Assembly (NCBI GenBank): GCA_902767845.1
Contig: CACXIV010000001.1
Location: forward strand, 109,083-173,082
From: an uncultured Ruminococcus sp.
GTDB taxonomy: Bacteria > Bacillota > Clostridia > Oscillospirales > Acutalibacteraceae
DNA length: 64,000 nt
Reading direction: 5' to 3'
Under the pieces are notes generated by a model that saw only the letters and a list, made by a program, of their open reading frames with translations, was not told the origin of the DNA and did no database searches. Position numbers and translations under genes: made by a program. This document shows positions 17,249-26,203 of the stretch, one piece after another; within the stretch, counting starts at the first letter, position 1; each line of letters opens with the position of its first letter.

Positions 17249-18133
17249 ATGCAAAAGCTACAGGGTATCTTGATGAAGTCCATAGGCGGATTCTATTATG
17301 TCCGCTGCGGCGATAAAGAATACGAGTGTAAGGCAAGGGGAAGCTTCCGAAAAAAAGGCAGCTCCCCCGTAGCCGGCGACAGGGTCGAGATTTCGGTTCC
17401 CGACGAGGGCTTTTGCGCGGTCGAGCAAATACTTCCGCGCAAGAACAAGCTGAAGCGACCCGCGCTTGCCAATATAGACGCGCTGATAATCGTGTGTTCA
17501 ACGGTGGATCCTCTGCCGAACTACACGGTTATCGACAAAATGACCGCGGCGGCGGTCAACAACAACATGATCCCGGTGCTGGCTGTTTCAAAGAACGATA
17601 TCAAAAACGGCGACGAGATCTGCAATATTTACCGCAAAAGCGGTATCAGGGTATTTCAGTGCTCTCCCGACGACCTTTCTCAGGTGGATGCTCTCAGGGA
17701 TTTTCTCAGGGGGAAGGTCTCCGCGTTCACCGGCAACAGCGGCGTAGGCAAGTCAACTCTGCTCAATCTGCTGTTCCCTTCGCTCGAGCTTGCCACAGGC
17801 CAGATCAGCGAAAAGCTCGGCAGGGGCAGACACACCACAAGAGTAGTAGAATTGTTTGAGCTTGACGGCTGTTTTGTAGCGGACACGCCCGGTTTTTCGA
17901 CCGTCGATCTTCAGCGCTACGAGATGATCGACAAGGATAAGCTCGCGTATTGCTTCCCCGAGTTTGAAAAATATCTCGGTCAGTGCCAATTCACCTCCTG
18001 CTCGCACACCTGCGAAAAGGGCTGCAGGATCCTTGAGGCGGTCAAAAACGGCGAGATATCCGAATCGCGCCACAAGAGCTATGTACACATGTACAACGAG
18101 GTCAAGGATATTAAGCACTGGCAGGTAAAGTGA
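17249..18133 (+). CDS. rsgA: Ribosome small subunit-dependent GTPase A
   Basis: 294 aa. OB fold at the N-terminus, circularly permuted GTPase with VSKND (G4), TGNSGVGKSTLLNLL (G1) and DTPGFS (G3) in that order, then a zinc-binding helix (CQFTSCSHTCEKGC). Checks late 30S assembly. AAGGAG before the ATG overlaps the end of prkC. prkC-rsgA adjacency is widely conserved. Confidence 0.96.
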   Translation: MQKLQGILMKSIGGFYYVRCGDKEYECKARGSFRKKGSSPVAGDRVEISVPDEGFCAVEQILPRKNKLKRPALANIDALIIVCSTVDPLPNYTVIDKMTAAAVNNNMIPVLAVSKNDIKNGDEICNIYRKSGIRVFQCSPDDLSQVDALRDFLRGKVSAFTGNSGVGKSTLLNLLFPSLELATGQISEKLGRGRHTTRVVELFELDGCFVADTPGFSTVDLQRYEMIDKDKLAYCFPEFEKYLGQCQFTSCSHTCEKGCRILEAVKNGEISESRHKSYVHMYNEVKDIKHWQVK

Positions 18134-18134
18134 T

Positions 18135-18767
18135 ATGAGGTGTTTGATAATAGCGGGTTCCCCGGAATATGACGCTGAGCTGATCCGCGCTCAGGCAAAG
18201 CTCCATGACCTTGTCATCTGCGCCGACAGGGGCTATTCCCACGCGAAAGCGGCAGGGATCGCTCCCGACATCGTGATCGGCGATTTTGATTCATATACCG
18301 ACGAGGTCGACTGTCCCGAGATAATAAGACTGAATACCGACAAGGATTTTACCGATACCCTTATCAGCGCCGACAAGGCGATCGAAAAGGGTTGCGATCA
18401 GATCACCGTGCTATCTGCCACGGGCGGCAGGCTCGACCACACTCTCGCCAATATTTTCCTTTTGGAATACATATCAAAAAAGGGCGTCGCGGGTGCGCTG
18501 CTCTCGAATAAAGAGAGGATCGAGCTGCTTGGTCGGGGAGAGCATCTTTTCAGCGGATATGACGGCATGACCTTTTCGCTCTTTCCGCTCGGATGCGAAA
18601 GCGTTTCTCTGAGCGTTAGGGGGGCGCGCTGGGAGCTTGATAATTACAGGCTTAAAAGCATCGTTCCGATCGGCGTGTCGAATGTCTTTAAGGACGGCGA
18701 ATGTTCAATACGAGTGACCGACGGCACGGCGGTCATAATCATCAATTTAAGCGATGAATATTTATAA
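18135..18767 (+). CDS. thiN: Thiamine pyrophosphokinase
   Basis: 210 aa. Converts thiamine to TDP with ATP. ICADRGYSHAKAAGI, VIGDFDS and LNTDKDFTDTLISADKAIEKG give the Asp-rich catalytic core, and ATGGRLDHTLANIF the nucleotide/thiamine motif. Last gene of the run, starting one base after rsgA; rpe, often between them in Bacillota, is absent. A terminator follows. Confidence 0.95.
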   Translation: MRCLIIAGSPEYDAELIRAQAKLHDLVICADRGYSHAKAAGIAPDIVIGDFDSYTDEVDCPEIIRLNTDKDFTDTLISADKAIEKGCDQITVLSATGGRLDHTLANIFLLEYISKKGVAGALLSNKERIELLGRGEHLFSGYDGMTFSLFPLGCESVSLSVRGARWELDNYRLKSIVPIGVSNVFKDGECSIRVTDGTAVIIINLSDEYL

Positions 18768-18798
18768 CGAAGCATAAATAAAAGGTTACAAAAGAAGT

Positions 18799-18841
18799 AT
18801 CGGTACAATACCACATTATATTGTGTAAAAACCGATTTTTT
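18799..18841 (+). terminator. Terminator of the yicC-thiN run
   Basis: ATCGGT 18799-18804 with ACCGAT 18831-18836, inner stem ACAATA/TATTGT, T-run after. Confidence 0.7.
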
Positions 18842-18941
18842 ATGAAAATCTGTCAAAATATCACTTTGTTTTATAGTACAGTTGACCTACAGAAATTTAC
18901 TGTCAATAACAAAACTGTAATTAAAATGACACTTGATTATC

Positions 18942-18971
18942 TTGAAAAGAATAAATATTATATGATATAAT
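18942..18971 (+). promoter_or_regulatory. Promoter of the PASTA pseudokinase gene
   Basis: TTGAAA (18942-18947), 18-bp spacer, TATAAT (18966-18971). The rest of the 264-bp gap shows only AT-rich DNA. Confidence 0.55.
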
Positions 18972-19031
18972 TCTTTTTAGAAAAAATACGAAGTTTGAAT
19001 AACGGAAGAAATAATTTGGAGTGAGCGAAGT

Positions 19032-20672
19032 ATGTCATTGTGTATGGGATGTATGCAGGAAAAAGGCGAAAATGTTATTTGTCCGTCCTGCGGGTTTGAC
19101 AATTCCGAAAAGCAGCAGGCGCCGTTTTTGCCCTACGGCACTGTTTTAATGAATAGATATATCGTCGGAGCCGGCATTGACAACAACGGCGAAAGCACGC
19201 GTTACCTTTGCTATGATAAACAGACCGGCGAGGTTCTTATTGTCTGCGAATTTCTGCCTATCGGTCTTATCGGCAGGGGACAGGGCGAGACTCAGGTAAA
19301 GGTCAATTATGAAGACCGAAACGTCTACAACAAGCTGAAAGACGATTTTATCAATTATTACAAGGTGCTTTCCGAGCTAAGAGAGCTTTCCGCTCTGCTT
19401 AACGTTCATAATATTTTTGAAGAATACAACACCGCCTACGTTATTGAGGAGAACGAGGATCTTATTCCCTTTGAGGAGTATGTTCAGCGCAGCAACGGCA
19501 ACCTTGAGTGGGATATCGCGAGACCGCTCTTTATGCCGGTCATCTCCGCTCTCGAGGCTCTCCACAAAAGAGGCGTCGGTCATTACGCCATCTCTCCGAA
19601 AAACATGTTCATCACCGCTTCGGGCAAGATAAAGATCAGCGGCTTCGCAACAGAGAACGAGCGCAAGCGCGGAACTCCGCTTAAATCTCAGCTCTTCTCG
19701 GGCGCGGCTGCTCCCGAGCAGTACGAGAGGAATTTTCCGCTTGACGATATTACCGATATCTACGGATTTTGCGCGACCCTTTTCTTCGCGCTGACAGGCA
19801 ATATGCCCAAGAGCGCTCCCGATAGATTAAAGGACAGCCGCCTGCTGATGAGCACCACGACAGTCAAGAGGCTTCCTCCTCATGTCGTATCCGCTCTCGC
19901 GAACGGCTTACAGGTCGAGCGCGAGAATCGAATCACAGATTTTGACGAGCTTCGTTCTCAGCTTTCCGTTGCTCATACCGCCAAGGCGATCCAGGATGAG
20001 ATCTCCCGAACGGCGAGCATGAACATCTCAAGGAGCGCGGACGACAAAAAGACCCAAAACGGCATGTCGCCTGCGACGATAACGATTATTTCCGTGATCG
20101 CAACGGTTCTTGTGCTCGGAATCGTTTTTGCTCTGCTGTTTTTTAACAACATAAATCCGTTTATGAATATGCTGGGAGGTGATACCTCCGCAACAGTCGA
20201 ATCAACCGCCAGCACCGAATGGACAGGTCCCACGATCCCGAGCTATATCGGCAAGACCTATGAGGAGGTCATGAAGGAGGCAGAGGGTCAGCCGGGCATA
20301 ACTATCCTGCGCAATTTCACGGACGAATACAGCGACGAGTACAAAGAAGGCGTCGTTATTAGCCAGAGCCCGACGGCGGGTTCAAAAGTGACTCAGGAGG
20401 ATAACTTGATTATCAGCGTCACTGTAAGCAAGGGTCCTAAAATGCGCGAGCTTCCCGCGATCGAGGGTCTTACAATCGATCAGGCCGCTGCCGCCATAGC
20501 CGATCAGGGTCTGCTCGCTACCGCGGAGTATCAGTATTCCGACAAGTACGCCGAGGGCAGGGTCATCGGCTACAAGAGCCAGCAGAAGGGCGATACCGTT
20601 GAGTACGGCACCAATGTTATCGTTATCGTCAGCAGGGGCAAGGAGCCTCAGGACAGCAGCAATAATAACTGA
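19032..20672 (+). CDS. Zinc-ribbon PASTA pseudokinase, single-pass membrane receptor
   Basis: 546 aa. Zinc ribbon with Cys4, Cys7, Cys17, Cys20; kinase-like fold about 35-320; membrane helix about 350-376 (TIISVIATVLVLGIVFALLF); two PASTA repeats about 400-540. The fold is recognisable (EALHKRG, PKNMFI, AAAPEQYER) but the catalytic residues are gone: the ATP-binding Lys position reads LIVCEFLP where active relatives read AIKEFFP, HRD is HYA, and DFG is GFA. No glycine loop is seen. It therefore should not phosphorylate; a scaffold or allosteric partner of PrkC at 15165-17240 is inferred from the shared PASTA repeats and the short distance. GTG-AG ribosome site before ATG 19032. Confidence 0.85.
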   Translation: MSLCMGCMQEKGENVICPSCGFDNSEKQQAPFLPYGTVLMNRYIVGAGIDNNGESTRYLCYDKQTGEVLIVCEFLPIGLIGRGQGETQVKVNYEDRNVYNKLKDDFINYYKVLSELRELSALLNVHNIFEEYNTAYVIEENEDLIPFEEYVQRSNGNLEWDIARPLFMPVISALEALHKRGVGHYAISPKNMFITASGKIKISGFATENERKRGTPLKSQLFSGAAAPEQYERNFPLDDITDIYGFCATLFFALTGNMPKSAPDRLKDSRLLMSTTTVKRLPPHVVSALANGLQVERENRITDFDELRSQLSVAHTAKAIQDEISRTASMNISRSADDKKTQNGMSPATITIISVIATVLVLGIVFALLFFNNINPFMNMLGGDTSATVESTASTEWTGPTIPSYIGKTYEEVMKEAEGQPGITILRNFTDEYSDEYKEGVVISQSPTAGSKVTQEDNLIISVTVSKGPKMRELPAIEGLTIDQAAAAIADQGLLATAEYQYSDKYAEGRVIGYKSQQKGDTVEYGTNVIVIVSRGKEPQDSSNNN

Positions 20673-20681
20673 TATACCGGA

Positions 20682-20783
20682 GCTGTCGCAATAAGCCTAT
20701 AATTACCAAACCGTTTTTTCTGCCAAGCGAATCGCGCGGAGGAATGACAATGGTATTTCCGGGTTTATTGCGGCAGCCCCTTT
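20682..20783 (+). terminator. Large hairpin with T-run after the pseudokinase gene; contains a repeat-like segment
   Basis: GCTGTCGCAATAAGCC 20682-20697 pairs with 20762-20777 (16 bp, two wobble pairs), then CCCCTTTTT. The 64-base loop holds a GTCATTCC-like segment in reverse (about 20724-20751) as in the other intergenic hairpins, so this looks like a repeat recruited as a terminator. Confidence 0.65.
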
Positions 20784-20898
20784 TTATCGCCATTTAAAAA
20801 GTTTTGTTTATAATCAATAATTTGTTCAGTGTAAATTTTACGCTCAGGCGGCAAAATCGTTGCAAATGCAACTGAATTATTTTTTGCTTGGTTGTATA

Positions 20899-20999
20899 AT
20901 AGCATTAAAGTAAGTTAGTGACTTACCGTAAATATGCTATTCCTTCTATAACCCAATATACCCCCTAAAACAACCGAGTGACAACTCGGTTGTTTTTCT
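20899..20999 (+). ncRNA. Candidate short RNA or operator-terminator element
   Basis: Nested inverted repeats ATAGCAT/ATGCTAT (20899-20905, 20934-20940) and GTAAGT/ACTTAC (20910-20915, 20921-20926), a C-rich single-stranded part (ACCCCC), and an 11-bp perfect terminator stem 20970-20980 with 20985-20995 plus T-run. A TATAAT sits at 20895-20900 but its -35 is poor, so the start of any transcript is uncertain. No coding sequence. It could be a roughly 90-nt RNA or the end of a longer transcript. Confidence 0.4.
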
Positions 21000-21001
21000 T
21001 T
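20970..21001 (+). terminator. Strong intrinsic terminator
   Basis: AACAACCGAGT with ACTCGGTTGTT, loop GACA, then TTTTCTTTT. No coding gene ends nearby. Confidence 0.8.
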
Positions 21002-21017
21002 TATTTATTTTTCAGTG

Positions 21018-21046
21018 TTGATTATTTTGCTTTTTCGTGATACTAT
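21018..21046 (+). promoter_or_regulatory. Promoter of zinc-ribbon membrane protein gene
   Basis: TTGATT (21018-21023), 17-bp spacer, TACTAT (21041-21046). Confidence 0.55.
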
Positions 21047-21075
21047 TAAATTAAATAAATAACGGAGGGATATTT

Positions 21076-22071
21076 ATGTCGAGAATTTGCGGAAGATGCG
21101 GTAATGTGTGCGACGACAGAGCGGCGTTTTGCGAACGCTGCGGAATGCCTCTCGATACTCTGCCGCTTAACGAACCCACTGCGCGCAATCCGCGCATTTA
21201 CAATGATAACTTCACCCGGCAGCCCGTAGAGCCGTCGCGCTCTCCTCAGCCGCCGCAAAGCAGCTTTCAGCCGCCGAGGAATACTCCCGAAAATCTGATC
21301 ACGCCTCAGCCTAAAAAAAGCAACACCGGCATGATAATCGCGATCGTCGCTACGGCAGGCGGAGTGGTTCTTATCTTGCTGATTATTTTACTTATTCTGC
21401 TTATGCCGAGCTGTAATAAGAAAAACGATCCGCAACCTGTCGCTACTTCCTCGGTAGTGCAGACCCAGCCCGTGACCTACGCCGCGCCGACAACCAAAAA
21501 GCCTTACTACGCGGTACCGAACAATAATCCAATGCCCACAAACGGGAATAAATACCGTCCCGAGTTCGACACAACCGAGGAGCCTTCCACTGAGGAGCCC
21601 ACAGACGCTACAGAGCCAACCGAGGCTCCGCCGGACTACACCTCGGTAGAAGAGCCTACCGACGACGATTTTTCGGGATGGTTCCTCAGAGCAACGGGAT
21701 CCGGCGCGCAGCCCTCGGGTGCCGAAACGATGAGCGGCGGAGATGAGGTAAGCGGAGCGTGGAAGGCGCTGTTCTACTATACCGATACCAACGTTATGGA
21801 GTATAAAAAGGCGAACGTTTCTGCCGGTGACCGCGCGGCGACAGTGAACCTGATCCACTGCCGGGTAAAGGTCAACGGCGAGTACCATGACGACAGCACG
21901 CCCGACTCCGTGCTTGAGGGCGCGATAAACGGCGGCGAGCTTGCCGCCTACAGTCAGTCGGGCAAGCTCACCATAACCACATTCTACAGGTACGAGGGCA
22001 AGCAGTACGCTATCGGAACCTTTGTAAATCCGAGCGGAGAGACCGCTCAGGTGGGCTTTGTAAGGCCGTAA
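21076..22071 (+). CDS. Zinc-ribbon single-pass membrane protein with Thr/Pro/Glu linker
   Basis: 331 aa, function not recognised. Cytoplasmic zinc ribbon (CGRC at 5-8, CERC at 19-22), Pro/Gln-rich spacer, membrane helix about 95-118 (IIAIVATAGGVVLILLIILLI), a low-complexity outer linker (TTEEPSTEEPTDATEPTEAP), and a C-terminal domain of about 110 residues beginning SGAWKALFYYTDTN that should be beta-rich. The linker resembles the tail of the PrkC protein. RBS CGGAGGG before ATG. Own promoter; lies between the pseudokinase and CarD genes. Architecture suggests a surface sensor or carrier with an inner zinc ribbon. Confidence 0.8.
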   Translation: MSRICGRCGNVCDDRAAFCERCGMPLDTLPLNEPTARNPRIYNDNFTRQPVEPSRSPQPPQSSFQPPRNTPENLITPQPKKSNTGMIIAIVATAGGVVLILLIILLILLMPSCNKKNDPQPVATSSVVQTQPVTYAAPTTKKPYYAVPNNNPMPTNGNKYRPEFDTTEEPSTEEPTDATEPTEAPPDYTSVEEPTDDDFSGWFLRATGSGAQPSGAETMSGGDEVSGAWKALFYYTDTNVMEYKKANVSAGDRAATVNLIHCRVKVNGEYHDDSTPDSVLEGAINGGELAAYSQSGKLTITTFYRYEGKQYAIGTFVNPSGETAQVGFVRP

Positions 22072-22176
22072 AACTTTTCGTTGATAATATATAAAAACTT
22101 CAAAACTTTTTGTTAAACACTAAATTTTAGCTGTTTATACGCATACAGCGGCGGCGTATGTTTAGTTATTTTGCCT

Positions 22177-22206
22177 ATGTCATTTTTGCCCGAAATATGC
22201 TATAAT
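22177..22206 (+). promoter_or_regulatory. carD-like gene promoter
   Basis: ATGTCA (22177-22182), 18-bp spacer, TATAAT (22201-22206). Confidence 0.5.
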
Positions 22207-22245
22207 ATTACCATTAGGACACTGATAAACCAATGGGGGATAATT

Positions 22246-22731
22246 ATGTTCAGCGTAGGGCAAAATGTTCTTTACGGTACAAACGGTGTTTGCGTCATTA
22301 ATGACATCACCGAAAAAAAGGTCGGCAAGATTTCCATGGAGTACTACGTCTTAAAGCCGCTCGGTGCAAATTCATCAACTTTGTTTGTTCCCACAAAAAA
22401 CGAGCAGCTTGTAAAAAGGATACGAGGTGTGCTCACAAAGGATGAGATCGACTCTATCCTTGCGGATCTGCCGGAGGCAGGCGAGTGGAACGACAACAAG
22501 CAGGAGCGCTCCGAGGAATTTAAAAACACTATCTCAAACGGAGAATGTGTGGAGCTTATCAGGATGATCCGCCTGATAAAATCTCATTCCGAGTTGATAT
22601 CGCGCAGCGGAAGAAGGCTGCACATGTCGGACGAGCGCTATCTAAAGGAGGCGGAGAAAATGGTCTCCGAGGAGATATCTTTCGCGCTCGGTGTCGACAG
22701 GCAAACAGCAATAGAAATGGTTTTAAAATAA
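22246..22731 (+). CDS. CarD family transcription regulator
   Basis: 161 aa. N-terminal RNA-polymerase interaction domain as in CarD and Mfd/TRCF (FSVGQNVLYGTNGVCVI, then YYVLKPLGANSSTLFVP), followed by a helical DNA-contacting half. CarD proteins bind the polymerase beta lobe and stabilise open complexes, often at ribosomal RNA promoters. Start ATG 22246 with GGGGGATAATT upstream; a longer frame from 22171 would begin before the promoter. Ends at a bidirectional terminator. Confidence 0.92.
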   Translation: MFSVGQNVLYGTNGVCVINDITEKKVGKISMEYYVLKPLGANSSTLFVPTKNEQLVKRIRGVLTKDEIDSILADLPEAGEWNDNKQERSEEFKNTISNGECVELIRMIRLIKSHSELISRSGRRLHMSDERYLKEAEKMVSEEISFALGVDRQTAIEMVLK

Positions 22732-22733
22732 TT

Positions 22734-22762
22734 ATGGGCGGTCGTTGACCGCCCATTTTGTT
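22734..22762. terminator. Bidirectional terminator between carD-like gene and tex
   Basis: Stem ATGGGCGGTC 22734-22743 with GACCGCCCAT 22747-22756, T-rich on the plus side. Confidence 0.75.
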
Positions 22763-22783
22763 GTATATGGATATGCGTCTGCG

Positions 22784-24934
22784 TCAGATCCCCTTCATTG
22801 TAAGCGAGATCCTGTTTTTCCCGACATCGACCGAAAGTATCTTGACCTTCACGATATCGCCGACCTTGAGCACCTCCGACGGGTGCTTTATGTATTTGTC
22901 GCAGATCTGAGAGATATGCACGAGTCCGTCCTGATGGACGCCGATATCAACAAACGCGCCGAAGTCGATAACGTTTCGCACGGTGCCCTTGAGCTCCATG
23001 CCTTCCTTTAGATCCTTAATGTCCAAAACGTCGCTCCTGAGCATGGGCTTAGGCATCTCGTCGCGAGGATCGCGTCCGGGCTTTGAAAGTTCCTTGACGA
23101 TATCGTCGAGGGTGGGTAGGCCTACGCCGAGCTTTTCCGCGAGGCTTTTTGTGCCGAGCTTTTTGATCCTCGCCTGCAAGTCGCCGAATTTGGCGGATTT
23201 TATTTCTTTATCAGAATAATCAGCGAGCTTCAACAGTTCCTTTGCGGTCGCGTAGCTCTCGGGATGGACTCCCGTGTTGTCGAGCGGATTGCGGCTTTCG
23301 GGAACTCTCAAAAAGCCTGCGCACTGCTCAAACGCCTTCGGTCCCAGCTTGGGGACTTTTTTTAATTCAGCCCTTGAGCCGAACGCGCCGTTTTCCTCGC
23401 GGTAGGCGACTATATTCTTGCAGACCGTCGAATTTAGTCCCGAGACTCTCAGCAGCAGGGCAGGGGAGGCTGTGTTCAGGTCGGCTCCGACCGAGTTAAC
23501 GCAGTCCTCTACAACGCCGTCAAGAGTTTCTCCGAGCCTTTTCTGCGGCATATCGTGCTGGTACTGACCCACGCCGATCGCCTTTGGTTCGATTTTTACA
23601 AGCTCCGCGAGCGGATCCTGCAGCCTTCTGGCGATAGACACCGCGCTCCTGAGCGTAAGGTCAAGCTCGGGCAGCTCCGCGGCGGCGAGTTTTGAGGCGG
23701 AGTAGACCGAAGCTCCCGCTTCGCTGACCACCATGTAATAAACCGTGTGATCGGCTTCCTTTATGGCGTCGGCGGCAAACATTTCAGTCTCCTTGCTCGC
23801 GGTTCCGTTTCCGATAGAAATTATGTCTACATTGTGTTTTTTGATAAGCTCAAGCAGCTTTCTTTTTGACTGAGCGATTTTCAGCTCGGAGTGAGTGGGG
23901 TAGATAACGGCTGTGTCGAGCACCTTGCCGGTGTCGTCGACGACGGCTACCTTGCAGCCGGTGCGGTAGCCAGGGTCGAGTCCGAGCACCGTCTTGCCTT
24001 TTACGGGAGGCTGCATCAGAAGCTGCTTTAGATTGACCGCAAAGACTTTCATGGCGTTTTCGTCGGCGGTCTCGGTCAGCTCCGAGCGTATCTCGCGCTC
24101 GATAGAGGGGAAGATCAGCCTTGAATAAGCGTCCTCGCCGGCGGCTCTGAGTATGTCCGAGCACAACGGATTTGTGCCCTTGTCAAGAGCCTTGAAGATG
24201 ACCGCGAGCGGCTGAGCGCTGTCAAGCTCGATACCGACCTTTAAAAAGCCCTCTTTTTCGCCTCTGTTGACGGCGAGCACGCGGTGACCTGCTATCTTTT
24301 TTACGGGCTCGCTGAAATCATAGTAATTTGTGTATACGCTGTCCTGCTCCTCGTCGGCGGCTGTCGATTTGAGCGAACCGCTGTTCCTGAAAATAACGCG
24401 CAGGCGCTTGCGTATCTCAGCGCTGTCGGATAGCTGCTCGGCGATAATGTCCATAGCTCCGTTGACCGCGTCCTGAGCGGTAAGGACTTCCTTTTCCTCG
24501 TCAACGAAGCGCTCGGCGAAATTGATCGGATCAAAGCCCTTTTCCTGTTTGATTATCTCAAGCGCGAGCGGTTCAAGCCCTCTCTGCTTTGCCACCGAAG
24601 CCCTCGTCTTTCTTTTTGGCTTGAACGGACGGTAAATATCTTCGAGCTCGCTGAGCGTCTGAGCCTTTTCCAGCGCCGCGACTATCTCGTCGGTAAGCTT
24701 CTCCTGAGCTTCGATAAGCGCTTTTATTTCCTCTCTGCGCTTGTCAAGTCCGCGCAGATAATCGAGCTTGTCGCTAAATTCACGGATAAGCTGGTCGTCC
24801 ATTGAGCCGTGCATTTCCTTGCGGTAACGGGCTATAAAGGGGATTGTATTGCCGTCGTCGAGCAAAGCGATAATGTTTTTTGCGTATTCCTCTTTTATGT
24901 TGAACAGTTGTGAAAGTGTGGCTGAATAATCCAT
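22784..24934 (-). CDS. tex: Tex-like S1 RNA-binding protein
   Basis: 716 aa, full length. Helical N-terminus with YRKEMHGSMDD, YqgF/RNase H-like domain around 320-420 (VLGLDPGYRTGCKVAVVD), helix-hairpin-helix repeats about 480-560, and a C-terminal S1 domain (GTVRNVIDFGAFVDIG). Tex binds nucleic acids and is linked to transcription stress and RNA degradation. RBS AAGGAGATAAT before the ATG. Preceded closely by the GH3 gene on the same strand. Confidence 0.95.
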   Translation of the reverse strand: MDYSATLSQLFNIKEEYAKNIIALLDDGNTIPFIARYRKEMHGSMDDQLIREFSDKLDYLRGLDKRREEIKALIEAQEKLTDEIVAALEKAQTLSELEDIYRPFKPKRKTRASVAKQRGLEPLALEIIKQEKGFDPINFAERFVDEEKEVLTAQDAVNGAMDIIAEQLSDSAEIRKRLRVIFRNSGSLKSTAADEEQDSVYTNYYDFSEPVKKIAGHRVLAVNRGEKEGFLKVGIELDSAQPLAVIFKALDKGTNPLCSDILRAAGEDAYSRLIFPSIEREIRSELTETADENAMKVFAVNLKQLLMQPPVKGKTVLGLDPGYRTGCKVAVVDDTGKVLDTAVIYPTHSELKIAQSKRKLLELIKKHNVDIISIGNGTASKETEMFAADAIKEADHTVYYMVVSEAGASVYSASKLAAAELPELDLTLRSAVSIARRLQDPLAELVKIEPKAIGVGQYQHDMPQKRLGETLDGVVEDCVNSVGADLNTASPALLLRVSGLNSTVCKNIVAYREENGAFGSRAELKKVPKLGPKAFEQCAGFLRVPESRNPLDNTGVHPESYATAKELLKLADYSDKEIKSAKFGDLQARIKKLGTKSLAEKLGVGLPTLDDIVKELSKPGRDPRDEMPKPMLRSDVLDIKDLKEGMELKGTVRNVIDFGAFVDIGVHQDGLVHISQICDKYIKHPSEVLKVGDIVKVKILSVDVGKNRISLTMKGI

Positions 24935-24943
24935 ATTATCTCC

Positions 24944-26137
24944 TTAAGAATCAAGTAGTCCGAGCTTTTGCTTCCATTTGAGTATCCTCATTACCGACTG
25001 GTCTATCTGCTCAATCGGTATCTCCTCGTTTTCGATAGCGCTAATCACCGCCGGACACATGCTCTCAAAGTCAGTGCAGCAGACAAGGTCGTTGCCGCCT
25101 TTTACCGCAAGCACCGCGGCGTTTTCATCTCCTGCAAAGTCGGCGATAGCCTCCATGCTCAGGTCGTCGGTCATGATTACGCCCTTAAAGTTTAGGTCGC
25201 GCCTCAACACCTGATGTATCTTATCTGAAAGCGAAGCAGGGAGGTCGGGGTCAATCGAGGTAACGATGTTGTGCGAGACAAGCACAGAATCCGCTCCGGC
25301 GTTTATTCCGTTTTCAAACGGGATAAAATCATTGTTCGCCAGCTCGGAATAGCTGCGGTCATCGACCGCCGAGCCGGTATGGGTATCGGCGTTGTCGCCG
25401 TATCCGGGAAAGTGCTTGAGCACGCTGCCGAGCTTTTTGTCCGAGTAGATGCCGACCGTCCGGACGACAAATAAGCTGACGTCCTTTGGATTGTCGGCGA
25501 ACGAGCGGTCGTACATGAACGAATCCTCGTTTTTCGTAATGTCGCACACGGGCGCGAGGTTGACGTTGATCCCCAGCGATAAAAGCAGGTCGGCCTTGTC
25601 GCTCTCGGATTTTTCCACAGTGTCCCAGTTGTCGCCGTCATGAGGGTAATCCTTCGGCGCGAGGAACGGCGAGGGATAAAGCTTTGGATTTGAGCTCACG
25701 CGCACCACTGTGCCGCCCTCCTCGTCGACCCCGATAAGCATAGGGATTTTTGAAGACTGCTGCAGCTCTGAGGTCGAGGCGATCACCTCGTCCTTGGTCT
25801 TGCCGTCAAAGTCTTTTCCGAACATTATGTATCCGCCGAGTCCGTACTCGGCCGCAAGCCCTGCTGCGTTTTCATCCGGGTATCGCGCTATGAACATCTG
25901 ACCGACCTTTTCCTCGAGGCTCATAGAGTTTAACAGCTCGTAAAGATGATCGGGATCCGGCTCCGACGGCTCGGTAACTATCTCGGTAACAGGCTCCGAG
26001 GTCAGCTCGGCGGTAGTGACCTGAATGGTGTCTTGCTCGGTCTGAGACGAGCTGTTCCCGGATTCCTTTGCGCAGGCGGCGAGAGCAAGCGTTATCACCG
26101 CTGCGATAATTACCGGTATGCTTTTGCATTTTTTCAT
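24944..26137 (-). CDS. GH3 family beta-N-acetylhexosaminidase-like lipoprotein
   Basis: 397 aa. Lipoprotein signal (IIAAVITLALAACAKE, Cys about residue 21), a Ser/Thr/Glu linker, then a GH3 barrel: YIMFGKDFDG, DEEGGTVVRVS, KHFPGYGDNADTHTGSAVDD (catalytic His loop) and MTDDLSM with the nucleophile Asp. It is NagZ-like, cleaving GlcNAc from peptidoglycan fragments at the outer face of the membrane. Start ATG 26137 is chosen for the GGAAGTG ribosome site and the Lys-rich n-region; an upstream ATG at 26158 would lack one. Probably read with tex. Confidence 0.88.
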   Translation of the reverse strand: MKKCKSIPVIIAAVITLALAACAKESGNSSSQTEQDTIQVTTAELTSEPVTEIVTEPSEPDPDHLYELLNSMSLEEKVGQMFIARYPDENAAGLAAEYGLGGYIMFGKDFDGKTKDEVIASTSELQQSSKIPMLIGVDEEGGTVVRVSSNPKLYPSPFLAPKDYPHDGDNWDTVEKSESDKADLLLSLGINVNLAPVCDITKNEDSFMYDRSFADNPKDVSLFVVRTVGIYSDKKLGSVLKHFPGYGDNADTHTGSAVDDRSYSELANNDFIPFENGINAGADSVLVSHNIVTSIDPDLPASLSDKIHQVLRRDLNFKGVIMTDDLSMEAIADFAGDENAAVLAVKGGNDLVCCTDFESMCPAVISAIENEEIPIEQIDQSVMRILKWKQKLGLLDS

Positions 26138-26154
26138 GATATCACTTCCGAAAA

Positions 26155-26186
26155 ACAACTGAGCCTGCTCTTGTGAACAGGCTCTT
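26155..26186 (-). terminator. Terminator after the cyclophilin gene
   Basis: GAGCCTG 26161-26167 with CAGGCTC 26178-26184, followed on the minus strand by AGTTGTTTTT. Confidence 0.6.
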
Positions 26187-26203
26187 ATTTCTGTTAAAGA
26201 ATT

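Larger units (their letters stand above)
20784..21017. other. Non-coding stretch with structured element
   Basis: No gene. 20784-20870 is AT-rich without visible structure; 20899-20997 holds the nested palindrome and terminator described separately. Confidence 0.5.
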
